The notes beneath the pieces are model-generated. The model did not search any database, was not told the origin of the DNA, and was given only the letters and a program-made list of their open reading frames with translations. Positions 19,971 through 28,938 of a DNA stretch of 28,938 nucleotides are shown one piece after another; within the stretch, counting starts at the first letter, position 1, and each line of letters begins with the position of its first letter. Source of the DNA: Diatrype stigma (taxonomy: Eukaryota > Ascomycota > Sordariomycetes > Xylariales > Diatrypaceae). The position numbers and the translations under genes are program-made. The stretch covers positions 1 to 28,938 of the forward strand of contig JAKJXP020000198.1 of assembly GCA_022225965.2 (NCBI GenBank), given 5' to 3'.

Positions 19971-20166
19971 TTACTTGCGCCTCAGGTGTGACACGATGAA
20001 CAAGCCCCGCTGGTACTGCAGACTCGGCACCTTCCTGGTGAGGATGGAGATCTTGTCTATGGCGGCGCCTCCAAATTCTGACTGGTAATTTTGGAGCATC
20101 TTAACCTGGCCGATAAGCAGGGGATTGTCGTCGAATAGGCGGTTGTAGGCTGCTGTGCCGATGCGA
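19971..20166 (-). CDS. Putative 3'-terminal exon of an unrecognised gene
   Basis: On the minus strand a fungal branch sequence TACTAAT and an acceptor ATAG precede 20166. From there a 65-codon stretch with strongly G/C-ending codons runs to TAA at 19971, beginning RIGTAAYNRLFDDNPLLIGQ and ending SHLRRK. The stretch is in the same genomic frame as the upstream coding block at 20541-21005. I could not find an intron chain that joins the two in phase: the last exon needs two upstream bases, whereas the best donor after the first block is phase 0. A missed middle exon, a pseudogene or a separate gene are all possible. No known domain is seen. Confidence 0.4.
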
Positions 20167-20540
20167 CTATCATATTCCGCGTATTAGTATTATCATACCA
20201 TAATGAAATATGGGTGAGTTATAGTCAAAGTGATGATACGTATCCTCATGTGTTGATGTCGCACCGCTTCTCAAATCTCACGCTGCATCCGTGGCGTAGA
20301 TGAGCTAGTTCTTTGCTTCAAAGCTTCCACGCTCCCTTTCAATATTGCTCGGGAAACCCAAGCTGAGATGTCTGGGATAATACATACTACGAACGCCGCA
20401 CGTACGTTGTTAGTAACCACTTTCCCGAGCATTGATATAGCTCATAACGATAATATGCAAGCGAATCGGCGCAGCCAACACGAACGAACGCAGTGGTATT
20501 GACTCAAAACAGCAACAGCATAGGCAGTGAAAACACGCAC

Positions 20541-21005
20541 CAAATCGGCCATCCGATCGCCCTCGCCATCCCACTCCAACCCCCTGGCGTCGAACGCGTT
20601 CTCCGCCGCGGTGGCCGCCTCCTCGTTGGCGACGAGGTTGAGGCCGAGGGCGCGCAGGCGCCGCAGGTCGACGCCCGCGCTGCGGCAGTTGTCGACCACC
20701 AGGTCGCGGTGCTTCATGCGCGGGCTGCCCGGGCCCAGCTGGTCCAGGTCGATCTTGGTGGTGAAGTACGACCGGCGCGCCCGGGACACCGAGTAGCGGC
20801 AGATCTCGACGCTGCTGTCGGTGGCGAGCGAGATCCGGAAGTGCGCCCAGTCGCCGCCGCTGCTGCTGTTGAGGTTGCCGGCCCCGACGAGAAGCGACTC
20901 CATCAGCTCCAGGTACGGCGGCTCGGAGGGGTCGGCCGTTCGCACGTAGCCGTAGGTTTCGATCGTGGTGCGGTTGTGTGATGTCGAGGGGTGGTGGGTG
21001 GCCAT
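20541..21005 (-). CDS. Unrecognised protein-coding block, first exon
   Basis: The ATG at 21005 sits in a good context (AGCCATGGCC). From it 155 codons with high G/C third positions run to a plausible donor GTGCGT at 20540-20535. The product begins MATHHPSTSHNRTTIETYGY and contains an Asp/Arg-rich central region (FTTKIDLDQLG) and an Ala/Leu-rich helix-like part (RRLRALGLNLVANEEAATAA). There is no signal peptide or membrane segment. I recognise no family. In the same frame downstream a second open stretch (about 20445-20283) includes a branch-acceptor pair (TACTAAC...TTCGTAG, acceptor at 20387), so at least one intron is likely. Direct splicing from GTGCGT to that acceptor would end the protein 15 codons later. 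The gene boundary is therefore uncertain. Confidence 0.5.
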
Positions 21006-22505
21006 GGCTGTGGTAGATGGGGAGCAAAGGAACACCCCTGGGTCCTCGGTATGGGAAGTACGAAGGTCCAAGGAGGTATCAGTGATGAGTGGCGTGTTTT
21101 AATACAGCGAGATGGTAGGGTATTGTGTACGAATGACACAAAGGACGTTGTGCAAGTAGTGATATCGAGCTTTCCTGGTTCAGTAGTCCGCCTGTAGCTA
21201 CCCGTTGACCAGAAGACCATTGAGTTTTGACTTGGGAAACGCCATTTATAAAGTCGAGCAGTCGATTAGCCTAGCCCTGCCATGAATCATTCTGCTCTTG
21301 TGCAGTCAATGCTGCATTTGTTGCAAGTACATTCACAAGATATTCTCAGCGAAGGCCTTGGTTACACAGGGCCGCTTAATACATTCCCGAGTCTCTCTTT
21401 AAGGTTATAGTTCGGGAAGATATCTGATATGTCAATGGGATTACGTAGTCATGCGTCCGTAATCGAAATCTCAAAGGCGTTACCTAGTATGACTACAAAG
21501 TTATGTCGCACTGGTAGAAGTTAATGAATCAAACCTATGACATGCCAGTGGCAGATCACAGCATTTTGTTGACGGATCATTTCCAGTGTCAACAGCCTTC
21601 TTGGATACGGGGGGGCTGACATCGGCTTACTTACACATAATGAAAGTATAAGAATAAGTCCGAAGTGTCAAGTCGCCTAGTGATTATCTGTACATGCGAT
21701 AGAGAATGGCAATGTGTGATGCTCAACCGCGTAGTAGGTGTTGCTTCGGAATGTTGTTATAATATGTAACATTGCGTTGGTAGTACATAAGTATGCCCAA
21801 ACGGGGCCAAACCTATTACTTGCCATAACGTACATAAGACGGGGGCAAATGTAATACTAGACTCCTGTGATAGTAAAATATACTGATACCACAAAGGAAG
21901 AGAACCCGGTAAGTACTGGCTGATTAGTTTGCGTTTACCAAGCTACTATCTGACTGCGCGTATATAATCTCAACCCAGGAGTCCAGAATCGGGGATTCTA
22001 CACCCTTCGAATATGGGTGACTGCGGCCCCATCCCTTAGTACAATTATCTTTGCCACTTCTGGTGAAGGTAACCCATCCAAGCTGTCCGGCACCACTAGG
22101 ACTAGTCGGATGGACGTCATGTTGTTGCAAATGGTGTCTCGCTGGCTCGACTGTTCAACTGCGCCCGCGCCCCTTTCCTGCATACTTAAAGTAACCAGCC
22201 CATGTACAGACACCGTGATGGCGCTTTAATAACTCAGGTTCTAGTATGGAGTAATAACACCCAGTCGCAAAAATCGAACAGATTATCAAACCAAATAGGT
22301 ATTTCATCACCCAATCATCAATCATATGCCCTTCATCCCCTAATTAGTCGAGAAGCACGGCACATAACAACAAAGCACAGTACAGTGCATCGCAATGAAC
22401 ATCTCGGGGAAGAAACGCTTTCACTTTATTATTCATATATTCATTCATGGTCCCAATGCAATGCAGTCAATCATTCAACACCACCACCGCAACCACCACA
22501 ACCAA
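21006..22505. other. Intergenic region, no supported gene
   Basis: About 1.5 kb of normal-GC DNA with short overlapping frames only. 21006-21250 should hold the promoter of the unrecognised minus-strand gene. The right end, about 22300-22505, is probably 3' UTR of the leucine gene and contains a CAA/CCACCA-rich low-complexity stretch near 22470-22510. I see no RNA gene or repeat. Confidence 0.55.
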
Positions 22506-25117
22506 CTACCACTCTAACGGTTCCGTCTTGACATCGCCACGATTCGTCTTGGGAACGGCGGCAGCCTCGACCTTAACAGGGCCGGTCCGGTCGCGCTTCA
22601 AATAGCCGGAGCCGTCGAGCCAGGGGTAGCGGTTGGTGCGGCGGCGCTCGAAGTCGCGGATCTTCTGCTCCATCTGCATAGTCAGGCCGATGTCGTCGAG
22701 CCCGTTGATCAGGCAGTGCTTCTTGAACTCGTCGACCTCGAACTGGCCTAGCTCTGTGCCGTCGGCCGCCCGGACCACCTGTGCCGGCAGGTCCACCTCC
22801 ACCTCCCGGCCGGCTTTCGCCTCGGCCGTGACCCGCTCGATGGCCTCCGAATCCAGAGTGATCGGCAGCATGCTGTTTTTGAAACAGTTGTTGCGGAAGA
22901 TGTCACTGTAGATAAAATGGTCAGTAAATGATTGTGATTTGTAGAGTATAACGAAGTTTTGATACATTGATGGATAGGGAGAGTGACGGAGGGATTACTT
23001 ACCCAAAAGAAGGGGCGATGATACAACGGATGCCAAAGTCTAGTAGTGCCCAGGGGGCATGCTCACGGCTGGACCCACAGCCGAAATTCGGACCGCTCAC
23101 AACCAAAGTCTTTGCGTCCCGGTATGGGGCTTTGTTGAGGATGAAATCGGGGTTTTCCTCGCCGGTCTCGGAGATGTACCGCCATTGGTGGAAGAGGGCG
23201 GTGCCGAGACCGGACCGCTTGATGGTCTTGAGGAATTGCTTAGGAATGATCGCATCAGTGTCAACGTTGGATCGGTCCAAAGGCGCAACTATGCCTTTCA
23301 ACTGGGTGAAAGTAGCCATGCCAGCAGAACTGGGGGCCGCAGAACCGGTATCGGCGGCTGAGGCAGTGCCGTCCTCGGGAATATCCATGATATGGTCCAG
23401 ATCCTCATCAGTGAGAATATCCTCCTCACTCGGCTCAGAAAGATCGATTTGCGGGGTCACCTTTGCTGCCGTGAGATGAGCAGAACTGGCGACTTTTCTG
23501 ACGTCAGCTAGCTTGCCCACGAGAGCACAGGCGGCAGCCATTGCGGGAGACATGAGGTGGGTACGACCGCCAGCACCCTGGCGACCCTCGAAATTCCGGT
23601 TGGAAGTGGAAGCGCATCGTTCTTTTGGCGAGAGGATATCGGGGTTCATGCCTAAGCACATGGAGCAGCCTGCCTCGCGCCAATCGAAACCCGCATCTGT
23701 GAAGATTTTATCGAGGCCTTCCTGCTCGGCTTGTTGCTTCACAAGTCCGGACCCAGGAACAATCATGGCATGCTTGATATTTGATGCAATCTTCTTGCCG
23801 TCGACGATCTTAGCAGCAGCCCGCAGATCCTCGATACGGGCATTGGTACAGCTGCCAATGAAGACCTTGTCAAGCACAACGTCTTCCATCGGAGTCCCAG
23901 CAGTCAAACCCATGTACTCGAGAGCACGCTCGCAAGCCTCCTTCTTGTGTGGGTCGGAAAAGTCGTCAGGTCCCGGAACCAGGGCGGTAATAGGAACGAC
24001 ATCTTGCGGCGAAGTGCCCCACGAAACGGTAGGAGCGATATCTCTTGCGTCGATGTAAACCTCCTTGTCGAACTTGGCGCCCGCATCGGATTTTAACGTG
24101 GACCAGTACGAAATCGCTCGCTTCCATTCTGGGCTATCAGTTTTCGGGGCAAGGGGCCGCCCTTTTAGGTATTCAAAGGTTATTTGATCCGGGGCGATCA
24201 TTCCAGCCCTTGCACCGGCCTCGATGGACATGTTGCAGATGGACATCCGGGCTTCCATACTGAGACTTTTGATGGAGGACCCACAGAACTCGATGACGCA
24301 ACCGGTGCCCCCCGCGGTGCCGATGATACCGATGACATGCAAAATCACGTCCTTGCTGCTCACACCAGGTGCCAGCTCGCCATCGACTTGGACCTTCATG
24401 TTCTGGCTGCGTTTTGTGATTAAGGTCTGTGTAGCAAGGACATGCTCGACCTCACTGGTGCCAATGCCAAAGGCAAGAGCACCGAAGGCTCCATGCGTGG
24501 ACGTATGGCTGTCACCGCAGACGACGGTGGTGCCAGGAAGAGTGAAGCCCTGCTCAGGGCCGATGATGTGGACAATGCCTTGTCTCTTATCGTTTAAACC
24601 GAAAAATGTGAGGTTGAAAGCTCGCACGTTGTCCTCCAGAGTGACACATTGCGTTCTCGAGTCGGCCTCTTTCACGAAGGTGCCAACGTCCTTAAAGTTG
24701 GTGCGAGGCGTAGTCGGAACGTTCTTGAAGTGGTTGTTAGTTTATAGCATGATGGTGGTATAAGCAAGAGACACGTACGTGATCGGTGGTGGCCAAAGTG
24801 CAGTCCGGACGCCGGACTGGACGGTTGGCATTTCTTAAACCCTCGAATGCTTGCTGCGAGACGGGACTTGACATTAGCATCCGCGGTGTATTGGTACAGC
24901 ATGGAAGTTGGAGCTTTCTGGATACTCACTGGAGATGTGACTTCGTGCACCAAGTGGCGGTCTTCTCAATTGTTAGCAACAGGCCGAATATATGTCTGGG
25001 TGCCTATTAAGACGAACCGATGTAAATAAGCAGAGTGCCGTCCTCCTTCTCGTCCACGACATGGTCGCGTACGACCTTGTCGTATAACGTAAGTGGTTGT
25101 GATACTGCACTCGGCAT
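22506..25117 (-). CDS. 3-isopropylmalate dehydratase (alpha-IPM isomerase), five exons
   Basis: It converts 2-isopropylmalate to 3-isopropylmalate in leucine biosynthesis (cytosolic [4Fe-4S] enzyme of the aconitase family). Exons: 25117-25018, 24961-24930, 24853-24779, 24723-23003, 22905-22506, giving 775 residues, the usual length of the fungal fused enzyme. The large-subunit part shows [11 protein letters not shown] at the first junction, [19 protein letters not shown], and cluster ligands in [12 protein letters not shown] and [12 protein letters not shown] Ser/Ala/Asp-rich linker leads to the small-subunit (swivel) part with [31 protein letters not shown] and APSFGDIFRNNC. All motifs and junctions are intact. 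Introns are 56, 76, 55 and 97 bp; the first has an uncommon GTTCGT donor but a GCTAAC branch. Exon 2 is only 32 bp. I did not find a CCGGNNCCGG (Leu3-type) site upstream. In Aspergillus this would be called leuA/luA, in yeast LEU1. Confidence 0.96.
24962..25017 (-). other. Intron 1 of the leucine gene
   Basis: The 56-bp intron has donor GTTCGT, branch GCTAAC and acceptor GAGAAG. Splicing makes ATC-GAC-CGC-CAC (IDRH), exactly the conserved junction of the family. Reading through instead gives a TAA/TAG stop pair after four codons. Confidence 0.88.
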
Positions 25118-25123
25118 GGTGTC

Positions 25124-25186
25124 GTCGAGGGTCGAGGGTCGAGGGTCGAGGGTCGAGGGTCGAGGGTCGAGGGTCGAGGGTAGAGG
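25124..25186. repeat. 7-bp minisatellite (GTCGAGG) x 9 in the leucine gene 5' UTR
   Basis: Eight perfect GTCGAGG units (25124-25179) and one variant GTAGAGG (25180-25186). On the gene's strand this is CCTCGAC repeated, ending six bases before the ATG at 25117. The unit length is not a multiple of three, as expected for untranslated sequence. Confidence 0.92.
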
Positions 25187-25438
25187 GAGGAGGTGATGGA
25201 GTAGTAGAGAACTGATGATCAAGGGGCTTCGAATAAGCAGAAAATAAATCGCAGAGACCAGGAAGGGCCGTTCATCGGCACCTTTAATACTCGGCGAAGC
25301 TCTCGATATTTTCTCCGATGCCGGCGCGAAAGTCTGCCAATTGAGTGGCAGCTTTTGCCAATCCAACTGGGGCGAGTGTCCCGGCACTTGGCAGGCCCTG
25401 CTAGATCTCGCCTAGTACGCCTACCTGACACCCTAGCA

Positions 25439-25496
25439 GCCCCTCTGCAGCCCCTGGTAAGTACTTCCGTTGGAGGGGCAGAGGGGCAGAGGGGCA
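25439..25496. repeat. 8-bp tandem repeat (GAGGGGCA) x 3 with an upstream inverted copy
   Basis: Three tandem GAGGGGCA units at 25473-25496. GCCCCTCTGC at 25439-25448 is the exact reverse complement of GCAGAGGGGC at 25478-25487, so a 10-bp stem with a 29-nt loop is possible. The site lies about 320-380 bp upstream of the leucine start codon. Confidence 0.7.
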
Positions 25497-26863
25497 GCGA
25501 CAACTGTATTGTCGGACCGCTACAACGCTAAATTGCGGGGTACCAAAGACAGGATCTGGCTAGCCGGGACTGGGACGGTGGCAGCTTGGTGGCTGTTGTG
25601 GGCGCTGGGGCGACGTCATTATCCGGTCTTGATGATGCGTAATTTGGTCTTCGCCTTGGCCAAATGAATACACCTCTTCTTTTCAACGCATATATGATTC
25701 AGCTTCGCGCTGGCCATCTATATTGACCTGTTTATTACTACGATTCCTCAGTCTATACCCGGAATTATCTGGAGAGAACTACTCACCGATATACGCTCCA
25801 TCAGTCCATGGTAGAGAGCCTAGTTGTCTAGGTACATGCATCAACAAGGATCTCCTACCATCCTTCGAGGCTCGGTTTTGCAGCCGATAAGTTCCTTCGG
25901 TAAGTAGGTACCTACTTACTCCACTCGTTCGCCTGGATCTTTGTCCTACAATAGGTTCAGTATGCGGAATACATTAAGTAGTTATGTAGGTATGTATTAT
26001 GTATGCAGCATTCGCTCCTGGTCGGAACATGCTGCATATCTCCAAGACCTGAACTCGATGCCTCCATGCATCTTTCTGCGAATCACCGTCGGTCACCTTC
26101 ACCATCCGGTCGATCTCCCATCCGACGATCGCTGCGGAGAAATCCCTTCTGGGCTGTTCATGCGGGTCATATCCCGTGAACCCATCCTGCTGTCCTACAG
26201 TTACGTCTTGCGGAACGCAGGGTTGATGCCGGAATAAATAGGAGACGATTGCATTTCTGCTGGTTTCACTGCCTTCATCGAGTATAACTACCTAGTTGAT
26301 CTTGACGTCGCCTGGGTCTCATATCTAACCTACACACCTAACATTATTGGTAGCGAATGCACCTCCTGGATCCTCTCCAATCCAAGCATGCCAGCTACCA
26401 ATCACAACGTAAGAATATCTATGCAACGAACCGATTTGGTATAATATTACGGCGAAGTCGTGGACCCACCTTCCTTTGGAAATTCAGCGAATAAAGGCGG
26501 TGTAACTATAGTCACTGGCTGCGTATTTATAGCTCTTACTATGAAGATAATGATAAGCATCTCCAAGTTCACCTTCGACAAGCAGACTACTGCCTATAAT
26601 TGGCTGATGACAGTGGGGTTACTTCAGCTTCGCAGCTTACATACTTGGTTCCAGTTGTAGGTGCTTACCTTATGTAACTAGATACATTCTTGTCTGCCCC
26701 CTGAATGGGCGAATGGGCAGCTGATGGGTTACATTGTAGTTATCTCGAGTTGCATGCATTAGGCACCAGGATTATGCTCACACCGATTTATACTTGACAA
26801 ACTGATTCAGGATGAGATTTTTGAACCAGAACGACAATATATTTCATATCCAAAGGAAACACA

Positions 26864-28537
26864 ATGATAACGCTCTTAGCTATACTCGCCGCTATCCAGG
26901 CTCTCGGGGTAACCCCTGGCTTGGCAGCAACGCCCCTTGCCCCATCTCATGAGGCGGCATGGCAGAACGGCTTCCAGATCTTCAACTCTATACACTCCGC
27001 TATGCGGCAATGGGGATCGTCGCTGAACCATAACGGCATGGCATTTATTCCGGTCACCATACCCAGGGGTAGTCTGTTCTACCACGGCACACACCGCAAC
27101 AGGACAGCTGGGCCGCCATCGGGGCCAGAGTGGCTCGCCTTCGAGATCGAACATTCTGAGGGCTTTGCCTTCTCTCAAAGATTCAACGATACCGATTTAG
27201 ATGGCGAGCACGTGTTAGATGTTCCGACATATCCTGGTCCAGGGAGTCAGGTAGTTCTGGGCAGATCGCCAGATGAAGGCATCCATCACATATCATCCGA
27301 GAAAGCCATAAGGGGCTATCTTCATACGTACCGGGCAAACCGCGATCTCAAATTACTGTATGTAGACGGATCGTCCGCGGGGAAGTCTACCATGGGTACA
27401 CTCGATACGCAAGACATGGTCCTCCGATCCTTGAATGATTCCTGCGACGGCAAGCCCGCCTGGGACGAACGGGACCGAGCCGAAGACCTTTGCAACCTCG
27501 TTTCTGCTTGGGGGTACGATGGCATTGTCCGGATGGAGATCGGGTTCGAAATCATCTACTGCAATTTTTCATCGGGCCTGGACCTCCTCAGCATGTTGCG
27601 ACGACCCTTCTTCGGTCAGCCAGGGGGTGGAGCCGAGCCAGCCCGCTTTATATTCCAGTTTGCGCGAGCCATAACACAGCGGTATGATGGCTTTGATTCG
27701 AATCGGGTCAAATTGGACTTCTCGAGAATGGTGTCTGCTTACTTCTATCCTGTGAATCTTACGAACCCGAACCCTGAAGCGAGAGAGCTACCTCGATTGT
27801 CGTCGACGACATCGACAGAGCGAAAGGCCATTCGCTCGCGCGTGATCGAGAACAGTCCACAAGACGCATCCCCGAGCATTGAATGGCAGAGTATAGTCGA
27901 CATGATTGTGTCGCGATACAGGGACCGCCTAGCTATGATGATATCTCCCTCCGTCAATCCGGATCGCTTTATCCAGGAGATATTTGAGGTCACGAACACG
28001 CATGTCGAATACCCTGAAACACCGGAAGACATCAATAGTGAATCCCACGCAGTAGGAGATAATGACGATCTCCAGAGATGTATCACGCACTACCTGCAGC
28101 CAACGTATCCATTTCAAGACTCCTTCACGCAAGAGGACAAGCTAATACATACAGCTATCATGGCGGTCACGACACGGGTCTGCGAAGCGCTCTTCAATGC
28201 ACGAAAGCTTATCCGGGACGCCTACCTACACTTCTACCAAAATCCCGAGCATGCCGAACACCTCGGAAGCACCGGGTTCATACCGGAGGTGGCACAGAGG
28301 TCCCAAAAGCTCATCATAGAGCTGGCCAATGACTTGCAGTGGACTGACTGGAATAAATGCCGCGGGTGTGAAGTGGACGAGATTTGCTTCGTGGCTATGT
28401 GGCCATATGGACGAGCTGTTGACCACTACGCCCCTAGCTGTGTGAACGAAACAGTTTTTGCGGATCCTCTAAGAAATAATTACTGGTTCCCGCATGGAGT
28501 TGCACGTAATTCCTACCCTATCTTGAACTCTTTATAG
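26864..28537 (+). CDS. Putative secreted protein of unknown function, 557 aa
   Basis: A single exon from an ATG at 26864 (context CACAATGA) to TAG at 28537. The N-terminus is a clear signal peptide: hydrophobic core LLAILAAIQALG, likely cleavage after GLA near residue 21-22. Residues 71-76 read LFYHGT, followed by PEWLAFEIEHSEGFAFS at 88-104, a motif pair I associate with an uncharacterised family of fungal secreted proteins. Its H-Y-x-G-like beginning loosely recalls ADP-ribosyltransferase-like folds, but this is a guess. Several N-glycosylation sequons are present (for example N79RT, N191DS, N234FS). Cysteines are paired and include a C-terminal CRGCEVDEIC. No membrane anchor or GPI signal is seen. 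It stands alone, divergent from the leucine gene, with no obvious partner. Function and toxicity cannot be stated from this sequence. Confidence 0.85.
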   Translation: MITLLAILAAIQALGVTPGLAATPLAPSHEAAWQNGFQIFNSIHSAMRQWGSSLNHNGMAFIPVTIPRGSLFYHGTHRNRTAGPPSGPEWLAFEIEHSEGFAFSQRFNDTDLDGEHVLDVPTYPGPGSQVVLGRSPDEGIHHISSEKAIRGYLHTYRANRDLKLLYVDGSSAGKSTMGTLDTQDMVLRSLNDSCDGKPAWDERDRAEDLCNLVSAWGYDGIVRMEIGFEIIYCNFSSGLDLLSMLRRPFFGQPGGGAEPARFIFQFARAITQRYDGFDSNRVKLDFSRMVSAYFYPVNLTNPNPEARELPRLSSTTSTERKAIRSRVIENSPQDASPSIEWQSIVDMIVSRYRDRLAMMISPSVNPDRFIQEIFEVTNTHVEYPETPEDINSESHAVGDNDDLQRCITHYLQPTYPFQDSFTQEDKLIHTAIMAVTTRVCEALFNARKLIRDAYLHFYQNPEHAEHLGSTGFIPEVAQRSQKLIIELANDLQWTDWNKCRGCEVDEICFVAMWPYGRAVDHYAPSCVNETVFADPLRNNYWFPHGVARNSYPILNSL

Positions 28538-28752
28538 CCACTTTATTGTCTATGTCATAATTGATAGTGGTTCCCTGACTTGATACTCCGTGATCTCCTG
28601 TCGTCGTCCCCACACCGATAGCTCATGAGGTCCTATCTCCGTCAGGAACTCCTAACTGCGGCATGTTTATAAGGACATAAGTTGACTTAGAGTCATTCGG
28701 GGTTTGCAATTACTACATTTGCAGTGCTGGACCCCTGCCTTCCCCCTATTTC

Positions 28753-28792
28753 GGCAGTATCGTAGTTAAGGGCTAGTCCGAAAGCCCGATTA
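28753..28792 (+). ncRNA. U4 snRNA-like fragment (possible pseudogene)
   Basis: GGCAGTATCGTAG (28753-28765) matches a conserved segment of U4 snRNA, as I remember the human sequence. At nearly the same spacing come GG, a 5-nt loop, CCGA (28778-28781) and CGATTA (28787-28792), which resembles the U4 5' stem-loop. The conserved AAUGA half of the 15.5K/Snu13 kink-turn is missing, and the following sequence does not look like U4. I read it as a degenerate or partial copy at best. Confidence 0.25.
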
Positions 28793-28799
28793 GAAGTAT

Positions 28800-28831
28800 T
28801 TCGGAGAACCACAACTGTAATGTTCTCCGAA
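28800..28831. repeat. Perfect 10-bp inverted repeat
   Basis: TTCGGAGAAC (28800-28809), 12-nt loop, GTTCTCCGAA (28822-28831). It lies 260 bp beyond the secreted-protein stop. It could be an RNA hairpin or part of a small mobile element. Confidence 0.75.
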
Positions 28832-28894
28832 TTTGATGCTGTGCCGCCAGGACCCAAGGCAAAACTTTCATAAGATAAGGTCTCTATACTCAGT

Positions 28895-28896
<2 letters not shown>

Positions 28897-28938
<42 letters not shown>
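28897..28938. repeat. Poly-T tract of 42 at the window edge
   Basis: Forty-two uninterrupted T to the last base. It may be the poly-A tail of a minus-strand retroposed element lying beyond the window, or an assembly or contig-end artefact. The full length is not visible. Confidence 0.7.

Larger units (their letters stand above)
25118..26863. promoter_or_regulatory. Divergent intergenic region between the leucine gene and the secreted-protein gene
   Basis: About 1.75 kb holding both promoters. Adjacent to the leucine ATG are a 7-bp minisatellite and, farther up, 8-bp repeats (separate entries). The minus strand near 25186-25210 is pyrimidine-rich (CTCTACTACTCCATCACCTCC), as in many fungal core promoters. 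The frames at 25470-25667, 25941-26237 and 26460-26660 lack an ATG at the frame start or protein-like features and are not called. A possible TATA-like ATTTATAC lies near 26786, about 75 bp before the secreted-protein ATG. Confidence 0.5.
28538..28938. other. 3' flank with hairpins, U4-like block and poly-T
   Basis: No gene frame is present. It includes the 3' UTR of the secreted-protein gene, a 5-bp-stem hairpin (GGGCT 28770-28774 / AGCCC 28783-28787), a perfect 10-bp inverted repeat, a short U4 snRNA-like match and a terminal poly-T tract, the last three listed separately. Confidence 0.5.

Noticed and set aside
19798..20088. Plus-strand proline-rich frame
   Set aside because: The proline run is simply the poly-C tract, and the rest is antisense to the better-supported minus-strand exon at 19971-20166.
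25118..25700. Leu3-type CCGGNNCCGG and Gcn4/CPC1-type TGACTCA sites upstream of the leucine gene
   Set aside because: I looked for both and found no exact match. Only partial words such as TGAGTGG are present.
26460..26660. Short plus-strand frame with a hydrophobic segment
   Set aside because: It opens with GTG, has no good ATG and no homology I recognise, and lies in a promoter region.

Overview
The window looks like nuclear DNA of a filamentous ascomycete (Pezizomycotina). The evidence is short spliceosomal introns with fungal branch sites (CTAAC/CTGAC), a Zn2Cys6 regulator, a fused fungal-type isopropylmalate dehydratase, and a 12-kb AT-rich block whose mutations are almost all C-to-T/G-to-A, with CpA lost and CpG kept. 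That pattern is the signature of repeat-induced point mutation (RIP). I cannot name the species.

Layout. 1-1131 is intergenic. 1132-2496 (-) is an intact, intronless class A FAD monooxygenase. 3310-5635 (-) is an intact two-exon Zn2Cys6 transcription factor. 5720-17891 is a Ty1/copia LTR retrotransposon (136-bp LTRs, target duplication AGATT) with a second Ty1/copia element nested inside its integrase region (8626-14804, 185-bp LTRs, target duplication CAGTA). Both are riddled with stops. 19195-19494 (-) is a small cysteine-rich ORF with a TATA box. 19971-21005 (-) holds coding-like sequence of an unrecognised gene whose exon structure I could not resolve. 22506-25117 (-) is the complete five-exon leucine-biosynthesis gene for 3-isopropylmalate dehydratase. 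26864-28537 (+) is an intronless gene for a 557-residue, probably secreted protein of unknown function. The right end carries hairpins, a short U4-snRNA-like match and a 42-base poly-T run reaching the window edge.

How the parts relate. The monooxygenase and the regulator sit on the same strand and may be a small accessory metabolic pair. The outer retrotransposon landed about 80 bp upstream of the regulator's start codon, so the regulator's ancestral promoter is now about 12 kb away, beyond a RIP-mutated and probably heterochromatic block. LTR comparison shows RIP fading toward the outer edges of the element. The leucine gene is a housekeeping anchor. I see no clearly new multi-gene system. 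The most interesting signals are the transposon-separated regulator, the RIP gradient, the perfect hairpins that survive inside RIPed DNA, the 7-bp minisatellite touching the leucine gene's start codon, and the unplaced secreted and cysteine-rich proteins.
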